From Thunnus maccoyii (Eukaryota; Chordata; Actinopteri; Scombriformes; Scombridae): a stretch of DNA of 64,000 nucleotides. The stretch covers positions 26,496,501-26,560,500 of the forward strand of contig NC_056539.1 of NCBI RefSeq assembly GCF_910596095.1. Reading direction: 5' to 3'. Positions 61,776-64,000 of the stretch are shown piece by piece (the first letter of the stretch is position 1; each line of letters starts with the position of its first letter). The notes beneath the pieces were generated by a model. The model was not told the DNA's origin, did no database searches, and was given only the letters and a program-made list of their open reading frames with translations. The position numbers were made by a program, and so were the translations under genes.

Positions 61776-62484
61776 ACCACTCACCATGTTTGCCTTATGA
61801 TAACTAACCTTTTTTAACTTTCATATTTCCAGACTTCAAACCTCTCAATCCCTTTTATGTCAATCTGCATGGATGTCTGTACCTGTGTCTTTTCTGTCAA
61901 CAAGCCACTGATCTGCTAGTCTACATAGTTATTTTTTTTTTTACAGCTGCCTTATATACTGCAGACTTGGGATGCCTTGGCAGCATGCCATTTCAATTAT
62001 CTTTCTCTTTCACTTTCTCCAGAGTAATCTTTTAATCTTACTGCTATCCACCTTAGTCTCAGCACAGTCTTTGTAAATCACTTAGCCATTTTTTCTACCG
62101 TTAATGTCCATCAAATATTTAATCTTTTTTTCTGTTTCTATTCTGTTTGTGTGTCTTGTAGCAGGCCTACTGCTGTGCAGAATGCTGCTGCAAGCTTCAT
62201 TTTAATATTTTGTGACATTTTCATTTCCAAACATGCAAATTTCGCTGTTCTTTATCTCTGATTGATATGACACTACAGTGATTCAACTCATACCAGGTTC
62301 ATGAAAGCCTGTACATCTTGTGTTGTCTGAGAGGGGTTTTCTTCAAAAAAATCTCTCAATAACTAAAAGTCATGTATTTCACATTTTCATTTTTCTGGAA
62401 TAATCAGAGGAGGGACTGGCCTTTAAGCAATGAATAGTGTTAGTTACCATGAACGGTCAACCATGAACGGTCATGAACGGATTT

Positions 62485-63108
62485 TTAAAGGGGACGTATC
62501 ATGTCATTTACAGGTCTATATTTGTACTCTGGGCCTCTACTGGAATAACTTTGCATGATTTACAGTTCATTAAACTCCTTATTTATCATATTTGCTTATA
62601 ATGCAGCCCTTCAGTTCAGCCTCTGTCTGAAAGATCCTGTCTCTTTAAGGCCCCCTTCCTGATGAGCCCACTCTGTTCTGATTGGCCAGATTGCTCTGGA
62701 TGCTACGTAAACAAACCGTAGTAATCGGATTTCACTTCTTTTTCTTGTTCTTCACTTGAAATGGAAACTTCTCAAATAGATCAATCATCATCATACATCA
62801 TGTTCTAGCATCAAACTTGTCCGAAATATGTGAGTGGACAATGTGAACAACCACGGAGCAACCTTAGCAACAAAGGCTATGGAACAGATGGCTGTTTGTG
62901 AGCATGCACAAACAATCTGATGTTATCATGAGGAGGAAGTAGAGTTACCATCGAAAAAGGAAGTGTTTAGAACAGGCTGAAGCTCTGGGTTTAGTCTTGC
63001 AGGGAGCATTTTACATTCGTTAACCTCAAGTTTTAGAACTTTAACCATGTTTAACATTATAACAGTATGAAAATTACAGAATATCACAAAAAAAAGAGTC
63101 CCCTTTAA
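62485..63108. mobile_element. TTAA-flanked non-autonomous DNA transposon (Kolobok or piggyBac type)
   Basis: The left end is TTAAAGGGGACGTATCATG; the right end is AAGAGTCCCCTTTAA. Each starts at a TTAA followed by AGGGGAC, so the termini are short inverted repeats next to a TTAA target duplication. The interior holds TTCTGATTGGCCAGATTGCT, known from abundant fish elements. Length is 624 bp with no transposase frame. TTAA duplications are used by both Kolobok and piggyBac; the AGGGG start favours Kolobok. Confidence 0.75.
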
Positions 63109-64000
63109 GTTTGCCACTTTATAGAGTAAGGTTGAAAAGCAGTCCTTCACTGCCCTCTCTGGTTGAAATTGTAAAGTCTGTTGGACCCCTTAGAGGTCTT
63201 TACGGGTCCACTCAAATCCATATATGAGACCCAGGTCCCATTGTATTGCTATGGGTCTCCAGCCTGTGTGTGTGCGTGTGTATGTGTAATACCCGTGTGG
63301 ATCAGAGTGGGCCTGCTGTCAGCTCTGATCATGTGGTGCATCGCAGTGTTTTTTGAGGTGAAACTGAGAGGCTGAACTGTGAAGTGAAGAAAAATTGACA
63401 TGTGTTGCTGCCCTTTTCAACTGCAGCTGTTTGTTAATTGGTGGTGAATCATGCTGCTAACACTGTCGGTGTCCTCACTCTGTTTGGGAACGTGATGTTA
63501 ACTGTCTTGTTCAACTGTCTATTCAGATTGGTTTTCTCCCCATCTGAATTGAAAAATAAATCATGCGTGTTGAGTTTGGGTAGATTTTCTACTGGTCGGT
63601 TACGGATCAGATCCAGTATTTTGGACCTGTGAGGCCCTTTAACTCTGAGCACACCCAACATCACAGAGGCTGGCTGTGGTCTTAGATCTGGTTTGTTGCA
63701 TCTGCAACCATGCCCAGCCATGATGTCACGGTGTATTGACCGTACCCTAAAGTACACTTCTACATCACTGCTGCAAAGTGAGAATTTGAATCACTGTAAG
63801 TCAGCAAAAACAATTTTTAGCTGGTGCTAATTTGCTCTTTAAATTATATAATGTGATTCTAACTGACAAGGTAAAGATCATGTCAAGTCGTGAGGATAAC
63901 AAATGTGGAAGATGCCAACGGTACTCAAGAACACTAGCATCCTTCATTTGAACTTTACCTTTCTTTCTCTTCCACTGGATTGATCCTGGTTTGATGTTTG
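63109..64000. other. right-edge flank, no confident feature
   Basis: A minus-strand open frame of 102 codons (63449-63757) is present, with no domain or splice context that I recognise. Phrases such as GACCCAGGTCCCATTGTATT near 63230 look like interspersed repeat. Left uncalled. Confidence 0.4.

Larger units (their letters stand above)
58200..62484. other. gene-free stretch up to the TTAA element
   Basis: Apart from the listed simple repeats, it holds AT-rich sequence with T-rich tracts (58650-58720, 61930-61945). I saw no exon with recognisable protein family similarity on either strand. Confidence 0.5.

Noticed and set aside
61306-61800. 164-codon plus-strand frame with many Cys and Val
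   Set aside because: Mostly GT-rich simple repeat, with no domain, no splice context and no neighbouring exons.
63449-63757. 102-codon minus-strand frame
   Set aside because: No recognisable family; the surroundings look like interspersed repeat. A protein search would decide, but I cannot support a gene.

Overview
The window is nuclear DNA of a ray-finned (teleost-type) fish. The genes have many exons with GT-AG introns. Their proteins resemble vertebrate proteins along their whole length. Introns and intergenic DNA are AT-rich and full of microsatellites, Tc1/mariner, TTAA-flanked and hAT-like non-autonomous DNA elements and L2/CR1-type LINE relics typical of teleosts. There is no sign of bacterial or viral gene organisation.

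Four protein genes can be rebuilt exon by exon. (1) dnai3/wdr63, minus strand, 12.6 kb down to the left edge: N-terminal 559 codons in 14 exons; the C-terminus lies outside the window. (2) mcoln3, plus strand, 15.08-20.36 kb: complete, 13 coding exons, 557 aa. (3) gpsm2/LGN, minus strand, 21.68-36.65 kb: complete, 15 coding exons, about 719 aa, with a second possible first coding exon at 34.4 kb. (4) A fetuin gene, most like fetuin-B, minus strand, 44.47-50.43 kb: complete, 7 exons, 427 aa.

Layout: dnai3 and mcoln3 are head to head around a CpG-richer region (13.5-14.16 kb) that holds a consensus RFX X-box in the dnai3 orientation. mcoln3 and gpsm2 are tail to tail, with opposing AATAAA signals about 40 bp apart. 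gpsm2 has a probable non-coding first exon near 39.35-39.63 kb. The fetuin gene is followed, just past its poly(A) signal, by DNA with CACTGTAA termini. From 50.5 kb to the right edge no secure gene is visible. That part holds microsatellites, an inverted pair of about 230-bp repeats, a decayed LINE (53.3-55.5 kb), other transposon remnants and one weak candidate signal-peptide exon at 58.06 kb.

The four genes do not form one pathway. Dnai3 is an inner-arm axonemal dynein chain, Mcoln3 an endolysosomal cation channel, Gpsm2 a spindle-orientation and cell-polarity adaptor, and the fetuin a secreted cystatin-family protein. The dnai3-mcoln3 head-to-head pair is also found in human. I found no evidence of a wholly new system. 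The best leads are two alternative gpsm2 first coding exons in the same phase, a fetuin whose CPDCP-type inhibitory motif reads CPTCP, the X-box, a GC-AG intron in mcoln3, and the opposed poly(A) signals. All coordinates were read by eye from splice signals, reading frame and remembered family sequences; no search or RNA evidence was available.
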